A stretch of DNA of 63,492 bases from Parvularculaceae bacterium (GTDB lineage Bacteria > Pseudomonadota > Alphaproteobacteria > Caulobacterales > Parvularculaceae): positions 1 to 63,492 of the forward strand of contig JACADZ010000066.1 of assembly GCA_013389105.1 (NCBI GenBank). Direction: 5' to 3'. Under the pieces are notes generated by a model. It saw only the letters and a list, made by a program, of their open reading frames with translations. It was not told the origin of the DNA and searched no databases. Position numbers and translations under genes: made by a program. This document shows, one piece after another, positions 52,266-61,541 of this stretch (positions are counted from its first letter, which is position 1; each line of letters starts with the position of its first letter).

Positions 52266-52754
52266 TCAGCGATAAGGCGCGTCAAGCTCCAGATTCTTCG
52301 CGATCTCCCGCTCCCAGCGGTCGCCATTCGCGAGCAGCTTCTCCTTGTCGTAGAAAAGTTCCTCGCGCGTCTCGGTCGCGAATTCGAAGTTCGGCCCCTC
52401 GACGATGGCGTCGACCGGGCAGGCTTCCTGGCAGAAGCCGCAATAGATGCATTTCGTCATGTCGATGTCGTAGCGCGTCGTGCGGCGAGAGCCGTCGGCG
52501 CGCGGCTCGGCCTCGATGGTGATCGCCTGGGCCGGGCAGATCGCCTCGCACAGCTTGCAGGCGATGCACCGCTCCTCGCCGTTCGGATAACGGCGCAGCG
52601 CGTGCTCGCCGCGAAAGCGCGGCGACAAGGGCCCCTTCTCGAAGGGGTAATTGATGGTCGCTTTCGGGCGCACGTAGTACTTCATGGCGAGCGCGAACGC
52701 CTTCACGAAGTCGAGCAGCGCGAAACCCTTGATGGCCTGGACGAGGCGCGACAT
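52266..52754 (-). CDS. nuoI: NADH-quinone oxidoreductase subunit I
   Basis: 162-residue peripheral-arm protein of complex I carrying clusters N6a/N6b. Both 4Fe-4S motifs are present: [12 protein letters not shown] and [29 protein letters not shown] is typical of alphaproteobacterial and mitochondrial NuoI. It starts directly after nuoH. Nothing else of the nuo operon flanks it. Confidence 0.95.
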   Translation of the reverse strand: MSRLVQAIKGFALLDFVKAFALAMKYYVRPKATINYPFEKGPLSPRFRGEHALRRYPNGEERCIACKLCEAICPAQAITIEAEPRADGSRRTTRYDIDMTKCIYCGFCQEACPVDAIVEGPNFEFATETREELFYDKEKLLANGDRWEREIAKNLELDAPYR

Positions 52755-53825
52755 TCAGTTTCTCCAGCTCTGGAAGTGCTCGGCGAGTCCGGGGAAGGCG
52801 ATCAGGACGCCCGCCGTCAGCACCACCCAGAAGAGCGAAAACGGCAACAGGATCTTCCAGCCGATGCGCATCAACTGATCGTAGCGATAGCGCGGCACGA
52901 TCGCCTTCACCATCGCGAACAGGAAGAAGAAGAACACCACCTTGAGGCAGAACCACAGCACCGGCACGCTCTCGAGCGGCGCCCACGGGATCGGCGAATG
53001 CCAACCGCCGAAGAAGAGGATCGTCAGCATGGCGCACATCAGCACGATGTTGGCGAGCTCGCCGATCATATACATGAGGAAGAGCGTCGAGGAGTACTCG
53101 ACCTGATAGCCGGCGACGAGTTCGCTCTCGGCCTCGGGGAGATCGAAAGGCGGCCGGTTCGTCTCGGCCAGCGCCGAGATGAAGAATACGACGAACATCG
53201 GGAACAGCGGAATGAAATGCCAGTTGAGGATGCCGCCGCCGCGGTTCTGGCTTTCGACGATGTCCGAGAGATTGAGCGAGCCGACGAGCAGCAGCACGGT
53301 GATGATCACGAAGCCGATCGAGACTTCGTAGGACACCATCTGCGCGGCAGAGCGGAGCGAGCCGAGGAACGGATATTTCGAGTTCGACGCCCAGCCGCCA
53401 ATGATGATGCCGTAGACGCCGAGCGAGGAGATCGCGAAGAGATAGAGGATGCCGACATTGATATCGGCGGCGACCAGACCGGGCCCCACCGGAATGACGG
53501 CCCAGGCGATCAGCGCCAGGACGAAGGTGATGAGCGGGGCGATGACGAACAGCGCCTTGTTGGCGCCGGCCGGAATGACGATTTCCTTGAAGACGAACTT
53601 CAGCAGATCGGCGAAGGACTGGAGGAGCCCGAAGGGCCCCACCACGTTCGGGCCTTTCCTCATCTGCACCGCCGCCCACACCTTGCGGTCGAAATACATG
53701 AGGAAAGCCTGGGCCAGCAGCAGCGTCAGCAGCAGCGCCAGCGCCTGAATGACCGTCGGCGCAAGCCAGCCGATCCACCCCTGATCGGTCGGCCGGCTGG
53801 AAAGAAACGTCCAGATGTTTTCCAT
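52755..53825 (-). CDS. nuoH: NADH-quinone oxidoreductase subunit H
   Basis: 356-residue membrane subunit of complex I near the quinone site, with about eight helices. [65 protein letters not shown] and [14 protein letters not shown] are strict family signatures. ATG 53825 (MENIWTFL) is preferred over 16 extra in-frame codons. It abuts nuoI. Upstream is a divergent MBL-fold gene rather than nuoG. Confidence 0.95.
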   Translation of the reverse strand: MENIWTFLSSRPTDQGWIGWLAPTVIQALALLLTLLLAQAFLMYFDRKVWAAVQMRKGPNVVGPFGLLQSFADLLKFVFKEIVIPAGANKALFVIAPLITFVLALIAWAVIPVGPGLVAADINVGILYLFAISSLGVYGIIIGGWASNSKYPFLGSLRSAAQMVSYEVSIGFVIITVLLLVGSLNLSDIVESQNRGGGILNWHFIPLFPMFVVFFISALAETNRPPFDLPEAESELVAGYQVEYSSTLFLMYMIGELANIVLMCAMLTILFFGGWHSPIPWAPLESVPVLWFCLKVVFFFFLFAMVKAIVPRYRYDQLMRIGWKILLPFSLFWVVLTAGVLIAFPGLAEHFQSWRN

Positions 53826-53962
53826 GGGGCTGGCTCTTAGGGCGGTTGGAGACCTGAGGGAAGCGGGGCCCATCCTCTAAATCGACAGACGCCCGTGCTT
53901 GACGGCATGGCGGAAGGGGCCGGCCGACGCTAACAGGGTTCAGACTTAGCAGGAGACGCTTC

Positions 53963-54856
53963 ATGAGCCGCGCCAGCAGCTTCGCCATCGCCGCCATCCT
54001 CGCCCTCGTCGGCTGCGGCAAAAAAGAAGCCGCCCCCGAGGGCGGCGCGCCGGCGGCCGAGGCCGCTCCAGCCGCCGCGGCTGAAGCCCCCCTTCTCCGG
54101 CTCTACGCCATGGAATGCGGCCGCATCGACGTTCTCGATCTCGGCGTCTTCGACCTAGGCGGCGCCTATGCCGGCCAGACGAAATCCTTGATCGACACCT
54201 GCTACCTCGTTCGCCATCCCGCCGGCGACCTTCTCTGGGACGCGGGACTCCCGGACTCGATCAACGCGGCGCCGGACGGCGTCACCGAGGGCGCCTTCAG
54301 GATCACGGCGCCAAAGACGCTCGTCGGCCAGCTCGCCGACATCGGACTTCAGCCGGCGGATGTCGAGTTTTTCTCCGCTTCGCATTCCCATTTCGACCAT
54401 GTCGGGAACGCGAACTTGTTCGCAGCCGCGACCTTCATCGTGCAGAAGGCGGAGCGCGCCTTCATGTTCCGCGACGAGGCCCGCGCCAATGCCCAGGAGT
54501 TCGCAAGCTACAGCGCGCTCGAAAACGCCCCGGCGCGGGAAATCGAAGGCGATCACGACGTCTTCGGCGACGGCAGGGTGAAGATCGTGTCGATGCCTGG
54601 CCACACGCCCGGTCATTCGGCGCTGCTGGTGACGCTGGCAAACGCCGGCCCCGTGCTTCTGACCGGCGATCTCTACCATTTCACGGAGGCGCGCGAGAAG
54701 CGCACAGTTCCGACCTGGAACACGGACCCGGAGGAGACGCGCCGCTCCATGGAGAAGTTCGAGGCGCTTGCCGCGAAGATCGGCGCGCGCGTCGTCATCC
54801 AGCACGAACCTGCGGACTACGACGCGCTCCCAAAGGCGCCGGAATATCTCGACTGA
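53963..54856 (+). CDS. Metallo-beta-lactamase-fold lipoprotein, AHL-lactonase-like
   Basis: 297 residues. The lipoprotein signal ends at C18 (ALVGC), then an Ala/Glu linker. The dinuclear zinc motif is SHSHFDHVGN (H141, H143, D145, H146), with H214 in PGHTPGHS, D236 in TGDLYH and H281 in IQHE. The spacing and TGDLYHF wording fit the N-acyl-homoserine-lactonase group of MBL enzymes. A lipid-anchored form suggests extracytoplasmic lactone hydrolysis. The true substrate is unknown. Confidence 0.8.
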   Translation: MSRASSFAIAAILALVGCGKKEAAPEGGAPAAEAAPAAAAEAPLLRLYAMECGRIDVLDLGVFDLGGAYAGQTKSLIDTCYLVRHPAGDLLWDAGLPDSINAAPDGVTEGAFRITAPKTLVGQLADIGLQPADVEFFSASHSHFDHVGNANLFAAATFIVQKAERAFMFRDEARANAQEFASYSALENAPAREIEGDHDVFGDGRVKIVSMPGHTPGHSALLVTLANAGPVLLTGDLYHFTEAREKRTVPTWNTDPEETRRSMEKFEALAAKIGARVVIQHEPADYDALPKAPEYLD

Positions 54857-54870
54857 GGGTCGGCGAAGGG

Positions 54871-56835
54871 TCAGTCGCCGGCGCAATTCTGGTCGAGCGC
54901 ATAGCGCGCATAGCGGTTGGTAGACCCGGCCGCGAACGCCCCAAGCTCGACGAGCTGCGCGGCGAGGGTCCCGAAAGAGCTATTGTCCCGATCCAGAATG
55001 ATCGTCGTGACGCAATGGCCCCTCAGCAGCGCCGTAAGGTTCGTCGAAGCCAGCGGCGCCCTGCCGTTCACCCAGTCATGCAAGGTCATGCGCCAGTCGA
55101 GATCGCCGGCGGGCGCGCGGGACCGCTGCTGCTCCAGATAGTCGGCGCGCACATAAACGAGGCGCGGCGCGGCTTCGAACGTCGGCAGCCAGCGCGCGAC
55201 GTCCGCCGCGGCCAGAACGCGGCCGCTCCCAGCCTCCTGCGCCGCCTCGACCGCGGCGCCATAGGCGGCGTCGTCCGTCTTCAACGGCGAGAACCCGAAT
55301 GATGCAACGTGCAAGGATGAAACCGGGCTGACGGCCAGTCCCAGCGCCGCGACGACGGCGGCCGGTCTGGCGACCCGCGCCGCCCAGGCGGTTAGCGTCA
55401 TCGCGCCGACGGCGAGCAGCATCGGGAACGGCGCCGCCCAGAACAGGCGGAAGCTCAGATTGCCGGTGACGTAGTCGGAGTAAAGGTCCCACAGCGCCGG
55501 ATTGACTGCGAACAGGAAGAACGCGCCTGCATAGAGCGTCGCAAAACGCCAGCGCCGGTCGACAAGGGCGGCGAGCGCCGCAAGCCCTGCAGCGCCGACA
55601 AAAATCGCGAGCAGAATCTTGTTGCTGAACAGCGACCACACCCCCGTCTCGATCGGCGCGTCGAACTTCTGCATCGGCGTCGGAGGGTCGGTCGCGAGGA
55701 GCACGAGCCCGATCAGAAGATTATAAGCGGATGTTGCGAGGAAGAGCGCGGGAAAGAGCCGATCCGTCGTCGTCGCTGGTCTCCCGAAGTCGAAAAAGCG
55801 GGCCGCGCAGACGAGGCCCATGGCGAGGGGCGCGAGATAGATCGCATTCGCCGTCGCGCCGAGAGCGGAAATCTGAAGGCCCATCGTAAGAAAAGCGCCG
55901 GCCCCAGACCTCCGACGCAGCGCGGCGTAAGTTACGAAAAAGAGCAGCGGCGCCAGAATCGAGACCCACACCGCCTTGCCGTGAAAGAGGCGCACGATTC
56001 CGTGCAGGCCGTAGCTCTGGAACGACCAGCCGAGGCCGACCAGAAGCAGGACGTAAAGCAAGGCGCCCCACAGCCAGTCGCGCCGGAAAAACGCGAAGAA
56101 CATCACATAGGCCGCCGAGGCGAGCATGACGCACCACAGCGCTGGCAGCACGGCGTGGGCGACGACGATCACCGGAAGGCCCGTGACGGCGGAGAGCGCG
56201 GCGGCGAGAGTAGGGAGCGCCTCGACCTTGTAGTTCGAGCCGAGCAGCGGCCAGCCGGTCTCGCCGAGCGTCGTGTCGCCCGCGAATAGCGGACCCTGCG
56301 CGTTTTTCAGCCCGACTGGCAGGTTGAGATAGAAAGCATCGTCGCCGTCCGGCGCGCTTGAGAAGAAGTAGAGCGAGGCAATAGTCGCAAGCAGAAGGCC
56401 GAAAGCGAGATGGCGCGGCCCCGAGCCCTGGCCCAACCCCGGGGCCACCGCGCCGCCCCTTCCCGACAGCGCCAGCGCAAGAACCGCGCACGCGACGATG
56501 CTCGCCCATAGCGGCGTGAATTCGCTGGTTTTGACGAACCAAATGCCGGCGGCGGCGATGATCGCGCCAGGGGCGATGATGACCGCCAGTCGCTGTCGTC
56601 CGAGGCTTCGCGGATCGACCGGCGCGCCGACCAGTTCGAGGCCGGGATCGGCGAGGAGATCGAAGGCCCGCCGCCGCACGCGCCACCCGGCGTAAGCGCC
56701 GATGACGCCCAGCGCGAAAGCGCCCCAGAGCGAACCGAAGCCGAGGCCCGCCAGCGCGGCGATATTCGAGCCGACCGTCCAGCCGGCAAAAAAGCCGAAG
56801 ACGATCAGCAGGCTGATCAGCGGACAGCGGAGCAT
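54871..56835 (-). CDS. Large polytopic membrane protein, possible GT-C-type glycosyltransferase
   Basis: 654 residues with about 14 hydrophobic segments and a C-terminal soluble part. A loop after the early helices reads APDGDDAFYLNLPVGLKNAQ, then GETGWPLLGSNYKVEALPTL. The acidic DGDD resembles the external catalytic acid pair of GT-C enzymes, and similar wording occurs in uncharacterised DUF6077-type proteins. It is the last gene of a five-gene unit with a GT2, DUF2304, methyltransferase and small multidrug-like flippase. A role as final sugar transferase onto an envelope acceptor is an inference. Confidence 0.55.
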   Translation of the reverse strand: MLRCPLISLLIVFGFFAGWTVGSNIAALAGLGFGSLWGAFALGVIGAYAGWRVRRRAFDLLADPGLELVGAPVDPRSLGRQRLAVIIAPGAIIAAAGIWFVKTSEFTPLWASIVACAVLALALSGRGGAVAPGLGQGSGPRHLAFGLLLATIASLYFFSSAPDGDDAFYLNLPVGLKNAQGPLFAGDTTLGETGWPLLGSNYKVEALPTLAAALSAVTGLPVIVVAHAVLPALWCVMLASAAYVMFFAFFRRDWLWGALLYVLLLVGLGWSFQSYGLHGIVRLFHGKAVWVSILAPLLFFVTYAALRRRSGAGAFLTMGLQISALGATANAIYLAPLAMGLVCAARFFDFGRPATTTDRLFPALFLATSAYNLLIGLVLLATDPPTPMQKFDAPIETGVWSLFSNKILLAIFVGAAGLAALAALVDRRWRFATLYAGAFFLFAVNPALWDLYSDYVTGNLSFRLFWAAPFPMLLAVGAMTLTAWAARVARPAAVVAALGLAVSPVSSLHVASFGFSPLKTDDAAYGAAVEAAQEAGSGRVLAAADVARWLPTFEAAPRLVYVRADYLEQQRSRAPAGDLDWRMTLHDWVNGRAPLASTNLTALLRGHCVTTIILDRDNSSFGTLAAQLVELGAFAAGSTNRYARYALDQNCAGD

Positions 56836-56838
56836 GCG

Positions 56839-57198
56839 TCAGCTGGTGTTGGTGACCACGACGCCGACGGCGATCAACGCGGCGCCGACGAAAAAGCGCG
56901 CCGACATGGGTTCACCGTAGGAGAAATGCGAAACGATCGGCACCAGCACGAAACCGATCGCCATCAGCATGTAGGCCCGGCTCAAGGGCAATTGCCGCAG
57001 AGCGAGAACCCAGAAGATCGTCGCCGCGCCGTAGATGGCGGCCGCCAGCATGAAATAGAGGAGCGCCTCCGGATTCCTGACCGCCTGCGATAAAGGCTGC
57101 CCCGCAATCGCAAGGGCGACCTTTTTGAAAAGGAATTGACCGGCCATGATGGCGATCACGGCCGTGAGAGCAAACGCGTAAGCGAGCGTCGCTGTCAT
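56839..57198 (-). CDS. Small four-helix EamA/SMR-like transporter, possible lipid-linked sugar flippase subunit
   Basis: 119 residues with four membrane helices. AGQFLFKKVALAI and the GAATIFWVLALRQLPLSRAYMLMAIGFVLVPI segment match SMR/ArnE-ArnF-like proteins, with the PLSRAY turn conserved in that group. In Arn systems such proteins flip undecaprenyl-phosphate sugars. The start overlaps the methyltransferase stop by four bases, and the membrane GT gene begins three bases after its own stop. Confidence 0.72.
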   Translation of the reverse strand: MTATLAYAFALTAVIAIMAGQFLFKKVALAIAGQPLSQAVRNPEALLYFMLAAAIYGAATIFWVLALRQLPLSRAYMLMAIGFVLVPIVSHFSYGEPMSARFFVGAALIAVGVVVTNTS

Positions 57199-57920
57199 GC
57201 CGCCGCCTTGCGAAAAACGACGGTCGCGTAGCGATTCTTGAAGCCGTGAACGAGGGTCGCCTTAAGGCGCAGCAGCAGCTTGTCGGGGCGCCGCAGATAG
57301 AAAGCCGCGAGACTTGGCCGCGCATCCGCCATGCGCTTATCGGTCTTGAACGCAACCGCGAACGGCGAGAACGGCTGATCCTGATAAAAGGTTTTCTCAG
57401 GCGCAAACCCGGCCTCGACCATCATCTTCAGAAACGATCTTTCGGAGAAGTCGTGTAGATGGTGGGGATTGCCGTCGACCGACGGCGTGATCGGCACGGA
57501 CGCGACGAGAACGCCGTCCGGCGCGAGAAGCTGCGGCAGCCTCCGCGCATAGCCGCGCGGGTCTGGCAGATGTTCGATCGTCTCGAGAGACACGATGGTG
57601 TCGTAGGGGGCTCCGTCCGAGTAGGTCATGGCGTCGGCGTTGAGAAATCGCGTCCGCGGGCCTGAATATCTTCGCGTCGCATAGGCGATCGCTTCGGCGC
57701 TGAGGTCAACGCCGGTGACGCTGGAGACGTCGGGCCTCAGCTCGGCGATTCGCGCCGACCCGTAGCCGACGCCGCACGCCATATCGAGAACGCGCGGTCC
57801 GTTCGCCGCCGCCGCTGCGAAGTCATAGCGCTCAAGATGCAGCTTCAGCGTTTCAAGACCCGTCGCGGTTTCGTCGCGAATGTCGTCCGGCACGAGTCGT
57901 TCAAGGGTGCTCGCATCCAT
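57195..57920 (-). CDS. Class I SAM-dependent methyltransferase
   Basis: 241 residues. Motif I is VLDMACGVGYGSARIAE, acidic loop VTGVDLSAEAIAYA, and the post-motif segment is TIVSLETIEHLPDPRGYAR with LLAPDGVLVASVP. The C-terminal part has basic residues typical of glycan- or lipid-modifying members. It lies within the GT operon, so it may methylate the sugar or its carrier-linked intermediate. ATG 57920 is used. Confidence 0.82.
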   Translation of the reverse strand: MDASTLERLVPDDIRDETATGLETLKLHLERYDFAAAAANGPRVLDMACGVGYGSARIAELRPDVSSVTGVDLSAEAIAYATRRYSGPRTRFLNADAMTYSDGAPYDTIVSLETIEHLPDPRGYARRLPQLLAPDGVLVASVPITPSVDGNPHHLHDFSERSFLKMMVEAGFAPEKTFYQDQPFSPFAVAFKTDKRMADARPSLAAFYLRRPDKLLLRLKATLVHGFKNRYATVVFRKAAA

Positions 57921-57930
57921 CGGGGCGCCT

Positions 57931-58269
57931 CTATTTCGGTCCGGGGTCGCCGGGCCGGCGGGCGTCGCGGATCGCGAGGTAGCGCGCGATTTCCGTCAAC
58001 TGGCGTTCGACCTTGCGCTCATGGATCATGTTGCTGAGAATGAACAGCAGCAGCACCAGCGTAGAAACGTAACCGACGAGGTCGGCGCCGCGCCCGATGC
58101 CGATAACATTCGCGACGGCGGTCAGATCGTCCGGGCGCCATATGAAATAGATGGCGAGCAGCAATATGGTCAGCAGACCGATCTTGAGGAAGCGCCAGGA
58201 AAACCCGCGCAGAAGCACGAGCGCGGCGGCGCCGCCGAGCAGCGCGGTCGCGAACAGCTGGAAGATCAT
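57931..58269 (-). CDS. DUF2304 small membrane protein
   Basis: 112 residues with three hydrophobic segments and a charged C-terminal helix (NMIHERKVERQLTEIARYLA). The layout of short TMs and the terminal basic helix is that of DUF2304 proteins, which are usually encoded next to GT2 glycosyltransferases. The ATG overlaps the GT2 stop (ATGA), implying stoichiometric production. It may anchor or regulate the GT2. Confidence 0.75.
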   Translation of the reverse strand: MIFQLFATALLGGAAALVLLRGFSWRFLKIGLLTILLLAIYFIWRPDDLTAVANVIGIGRGADLVGYVSTLVLLLFILSNMIHERKVERQLTEIARYLAIRDARRPGDPGPK

Positions 58270-58991
58270 CGGATGAGCCTCCCCCAGACAAGTTCTTCAA
58301 GGATCCGCACCGCGTTGCCGAGACGCTGGCCCTTGGCGAGCGAATAGGCCGTATATACGATGGTGACCGGCTCCTCGGCCCATTTTAGACGCTTCTCCGC
58401 GATGATTTCCAAGATTTCCGAAGCGTGCGCCATCCGGTCCTGCGTGAGCTTGATTTTCATCGCTGCGTCGCGCCGGATCGCGCGCAGCCCGTTATGCGTG
58501 TCGGTGAGCTTCAGCCCGGTCGTCACGTTGGTGAAGATTGTTCCCGCCTTGAGCACCAGGCGGCGCACGGCGCTCAGGTTTTCCGCCGCCCCCAGGAAGC
58601 GCGAGCCAAGGACAATGTCGAGGTCGTCGCGGTCAAGGCGCTCCACCATCCTGAGCGCGTCCTCGAGGCGGTGCTGACCGTCCGCGTCGAAGGTGACGAT
58701 GTGGGTCGCGCCCTCTTTCAGCGCATAGTCAAGTCCGGTTTGAAGCGCCGCCCCCTGCCCGCGATTAAGCGGCATGCGGAGTACATGAGCCCCCGCGGCG
58801 TGCGCGGCGAGCGCGGTGCCGTCGCTCGAGCCGTCGTCGACGACGACGACGGAGCCATGCGGGAGAATCGCGGCCGCAACCTCGCCGATGCGCGACCCTT
58901 CGTTAAAGGCGGGAATGACGAACCACAGGCGCCGCGCCCCCGCATCTTTCGGCGCGGGCTCGCGCTCGTTAACTTTCGGCGCTTCGGACAC
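58266..58991 (-). CDS. Family 2 glycosyltransferase (polyprenyl-phosphate sugar synthase-like)
   Basis: 241 residues, GT-A fold. WFVIPAFNEGSRIGEVAAAI opens the domain, VVVDDGSSDGT binds the nucleotide, NRGQGAALQTGLDYA follows, and TFDADGQH is the DXD-type metal site. No C-terminal membrane helices, as in DPM1-type enzymes. It likely loads a sugar onto polyprenyl phosphate. The start is GTG 58991 with a strong AGGAGG seven bases ahead. First gene of the glycan operon. Confidence 0.85.
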   Translation of the reverse strand: MSEAPKVNEREPAPKDAGARRLWFVIPAFNEGSRIGEVAAAILPHGSVVVVDDGSSDGTALAAHAAGAHVLRMPLNRGQGAALQTGLDYALKEGATHIVTFDADGQHRLEDALRMVERLDRDDLDIVLGSRFLGAAENLSAVRRLVLKAGTIFTNVTTGLKLTDTHNGLRAIRRDAAMKIKLTQDRMAHASEILEIIAEKRLKWAEEPVTIVYTAYSLAKGQRLGNAVRILEELVWGRLIR

Positions 58992-59080
58992 CGGGGCGCC
59001 TCCTTAAACTTCCCGCAAACGTGCGGCCTTCCAATGCAGCAAGGAGGGCGCCAGGGCAAGTGACCGGCCGCGGCCCCGGT

Positions 59081-60748
59081 TCACCGCGTCAGCGGCTTGT
59101 ACTTGATCCGGTGCGGAATTTCGGCGGCGTCGCCGAGGCGACGCCTCTTGTCTTCCATATAATCGGCGAAATTGCCCTCGAACCACTCGACGTGGCTGTC
59201 CCCCTCGAAAGCGAGGATGTGCGTCGCAATGCGGTCCAGGAACCAGCGGTCGTGGCTGATGATCACGGCGCAGCCGGCGAAATCCTCGAGCGCGCGCTCA
59301 AGCTCGCGCAGAGTGTCGACGTCGAGATCGTTGGTCGGCTCGTCGAGCAGCAGGAGGTTCGCTCCCTCCTTAAGCATCTTGGCGAGGTGGACGCGGTTTC
59401 GTTCGCCTCCGGAGAGATTCGCCACCTTCTTCTGCTGGTCGCCGCCCTTGAAGTTGAACCACGAGACATAGGCCCGGCTGTTCACCTCGCGGTCGCCGAG
59501 CTTGATGATGTCGAGACCGCCGGAGACTTCCTCCCAGACGTTCTTGGTCGCGGAGAGCGAGTCCCGGCTCTGGTCGATGTAGCCGATCTTCACCGTCTCG
59601 CCGACGCGCAGGGCGCCGTCGTCCGGCTTCTCCTGGCCCGTCAGCATGCGGAAGAGCGTCGTCTTGCCTGCGCCGTTCGGGCCGATGACGCCGACAATGC
59701 CGCCGGGCGGCAGCTTGAACGAGAGGTCTTCGAACAGCAGCTTGTCGCCATAGGCCTTCTTGAGGCCCTCCGCCTCGATGACGACGCCGCCGAGGCGCGG
59801 ACCGGGCGGAATCTGGATCTGCGCGGTCGTGATCTCTTCGCGACCGGCCTTGGCGAGCAGTTCGTCGTAAGCCTTGAACCGCGCCTTCGATTTCGCCTGG
59901 CGGGCCTTGGGCGAGGCGTTGATCCATTCGACCTCGCGGTCGAGCGTTTTCTGCCGGTTCGCCTCCTCGCGCTCCTCCTGGGCGAGGCGTTTGCGCTTCT
60001 GATCGACCCAGCTGGAGTAATTGCCCTGGTAGGGAATGCCGCGGCCGCGATCGAGTTCGAGGATCCACCCCGTCACATTGTCGAGGAAATAGCGGTCATG
60101 CGTCACCAGCAGTACGGCGCCCGGATATTCCTTGAGGTGATTTTCGAGCCAGGCGACGCTTTCAGCGTCGAGATGGTTGGTCGGCTCGTCGAGCAGGAGG
60201 AGGTCCGGCTTGGAAAGAAGAAGCCGCGCCAGCGCGACCCGCCGCTTCTCCCCGCCCGAGAGTTTGTCGACCGGCCAGTCCCCGGGCGGACAGCGCAGGG
60301 CGTCCATGGCCATTTCGACCTTCGACTCAAGGTCCCAGGCTCCCAGCGCGTCGATCTCCTCCTGTAGCCTCGACATCTGCTCCATGAGTTCGTCGGAATA
60401 GTTTTCGCCCAGCTCGGCCGAGATCCGGTTGAACTCGTCGATCTTGGCCTTGGTCTCGCCGACGCCCTCAAGGACGTTCTCGAAGACGGTCTTTGAGGGA
60501 TCGAGCTGCGGCTCCTGGGGCAGAAACCCGACACGCGCGCCGTCCGCGGCATAGGCCTCGCCGGTGAATTCGGAATCGAGCCCGGCCATGATGCGCAAAA
60601 GCGTCGATTTCCCCGCCCCGTTCACCCCGACAATGCCGATCTTGGCGTCGGGATAGAATTGCAAATTGATGTTTTCAAAGACCTTTTTGCCGCCCGTATA
60701 GGCTTTGGTGAGGCCTTGCATGAAGTAGATGTACTGGTATTTCGCCAT
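59081..60748 (-). CDS. ettA: Energy-dependent translational throttle protein EttA (ABC-F)
   Basis: 555-residue ABC-F ATPase acting on ribosomes. Walker A 1 is GVNGAGKST and 2 is GPNGAGKTT. Signatures are LSGGEKRRVALARLLL and LSGGERNRVHLAKML, and Walker B segments are LLLLDEPTNHLDAES and LLLLDEPTNDLDV. The interdomain linker with INASPKARQAKSKARF is the ABC-F P-site linker. N-terminal MAKYQYIYFMQGLTKAY is the EttA start. It gates the first elongation step according to the ATP/ADP ratio. Confidence 0.95.
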   Translation of the reverse strand: MAKYQYIYFMQGLTKAYTGGKKVFENINLQFYPDAKIGIVGVNGAGKSTLLRIMAGLDSEFTGEAYAADGARVGFLPQEPQLDPSKTVFENVLEGVGETKAKIDEFNRISAELGENYSDELMEQMSRLQEEIDALGAWDLESKVEMAMDALRCPPGDWPVDKLSGGEKRRVALARLLLSKPDLLLLDEPTNHLDAESVAWLENHLKEYPGAVLLVTHDRYFLDNVTGWILELDRGRGIPYQGNYSSWVDQKRKRLAQEEREEANRQKTLDREVEWINASPKARQAKSKARFKAYDELLAKAGREEITTAQIQIPPGPRLGGVVIEAEGLKKAYGDKLLFEDLSFKLPPGGIVGVIGPNGAGKTTLFRMLTGQEKPDDGALRVGETVKIGYIDQSRDSLSATKNVWEEVSGGLDIIKLGDREVNSRAYVSWFNFKGGDQQKKVANLSGGERNRVHLAKMLKEGANLLLLDEPTNDLDVDTLRELERALEDFAGCAVIISHDRWFLDRIATHILAFEGDSHVEWFEGNFADYMEDKRRRLGDAAEIPHRIKYKPLTR

Positions 60749-60866
60749 GTCGATTCGTGCTGGAGAGATTGTGCCGGGCCGGTCGGCGGAACCCTAGGAG
60801 AATTGGGGAGCGCCTCTTATCGCGGGAAGCGAGGCGTTTCAACGCGGCTTCAAGGCCTGGGACCGT

Positions 60867-60894
60867 TTGCGCCCCGACCGACCGCCTCTATATA
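60867..60894 (+). promoter_or_regulatory. Candidate promoter for the PH-domain gene
   Basis: TTGCGC (60867-60872), 16-bp spacer, TATATA (60889-60894), about 30 nt before the ATG at 60925. The layout is like that of the promoter at 2930-2957. Confidence 0.4.
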
Positions 60895-60924
60895 GGGGGA
60901 CGGGAAGCGAGCGGGGATCGCGAG

Positions 60925-61431
60925 ATGGCAGGGTACGTCGAAAAGTCATTGGCGGGCGACGAGCACATAGTCTACCGGGCCCACTTCAACTGGACCTACA
61001 GCTTTTTCCCGGTCTTCTGGTTCGCCCTCGGCAGCGCGCCGGTCGCCATGTACCTGATGATCATGGCCCGAGGGGTCGCCTATGAGGATCTTCGGGTCGG
61101 CTGGATCATTACCGGGATCGGTTTCGCCATCGGCTCCCTGATCCTCCTCATCCACATCATCAACCTGATGACGACCGAGATCGTCATCACCAACTACCGG
61201 CTGGTCTACAAGACAGGCTGGATCGCGCGGAACACCCAGGAGGTCAGCCTCGCCAATATCGAGGAAATGACGCTCACCCAGACTTTTTGGGGTCGCATTC
61301 TCGGTTTCGGCAAGCTGATCGTGCGCGGTACTGGCGTCGGGGTGATCGAACTTCCGAACCTTGACGACCCGCTTATTGTCCGCAAGAAAATCGAATCCGC
61401 CCGGGCCTCGATCCGTAGCGGCAAGCACTGA
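60925..61431 (+). CDS. PH domain-containing membrane protein (bPH2/YdbT-like)
   Basis: 168 residues. Two membrane helices (about 25-50 SFFPVFWFALGSAPVAMYLM and 60-85 GWIITGIGFAIGSLILLIHI) precede a bacterial PH domain: TTEIVITNYRLVYKTGWIAR, then EVSLANIEEMTLTQTFWGRI, then GFGKLIVRGTG. Such proteins are often called stress-induced or YdbS/YdbT-type; function uncertain. Divergent from ettA. ATG 60925 is used because the upstream in-frame part holds the promoter. Confidence 0.82.
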   Translation: MAGYVEKSLAGDEHIVYRAHFNWTYSFFPVFWFALGSAPVAMYLMIMARGVAYEDLRVGWIITGIGFAIGSLILLIHIINLMTTEIVITNYRLVYKTGWIARNTQEVSLANIEEMTLTQTFWGRILGFGKLIVRGTGVGVIELPNLDDPLIVRKKIESARASIRSGKH

Positions 61432-61512
61432 GGCCGCAACGGCCGCGCCGGGCGGCGGACGGTCCTGGTCTGGACCGCGCGACGCCCGGGGCGTTCCCCA
61501 CTATCCTCCGGA

Positions 61513-61535
61513 GCCGGCCGCGCGATCCGGCCGGC
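61513..61535. terminator. GC-rich hairpin between convergent genes
   Basis: GCCGGCC (61513-61519) pairs with GGCCGGC (61529-61535). It sits between the convergent PH-domain and DUF2807 genes. There is no T-tract, so it is a weak or non-canonical terminator. Confidence 0.35.
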
Positions 61536-61541
61536 CTGGCG

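Noticed and set aside
52282..54021. 579-codon minus-strand ORF across nuoI and nuoH
   Set aside because: Shadow frame; both nuo genes are unambiguous in another frame.
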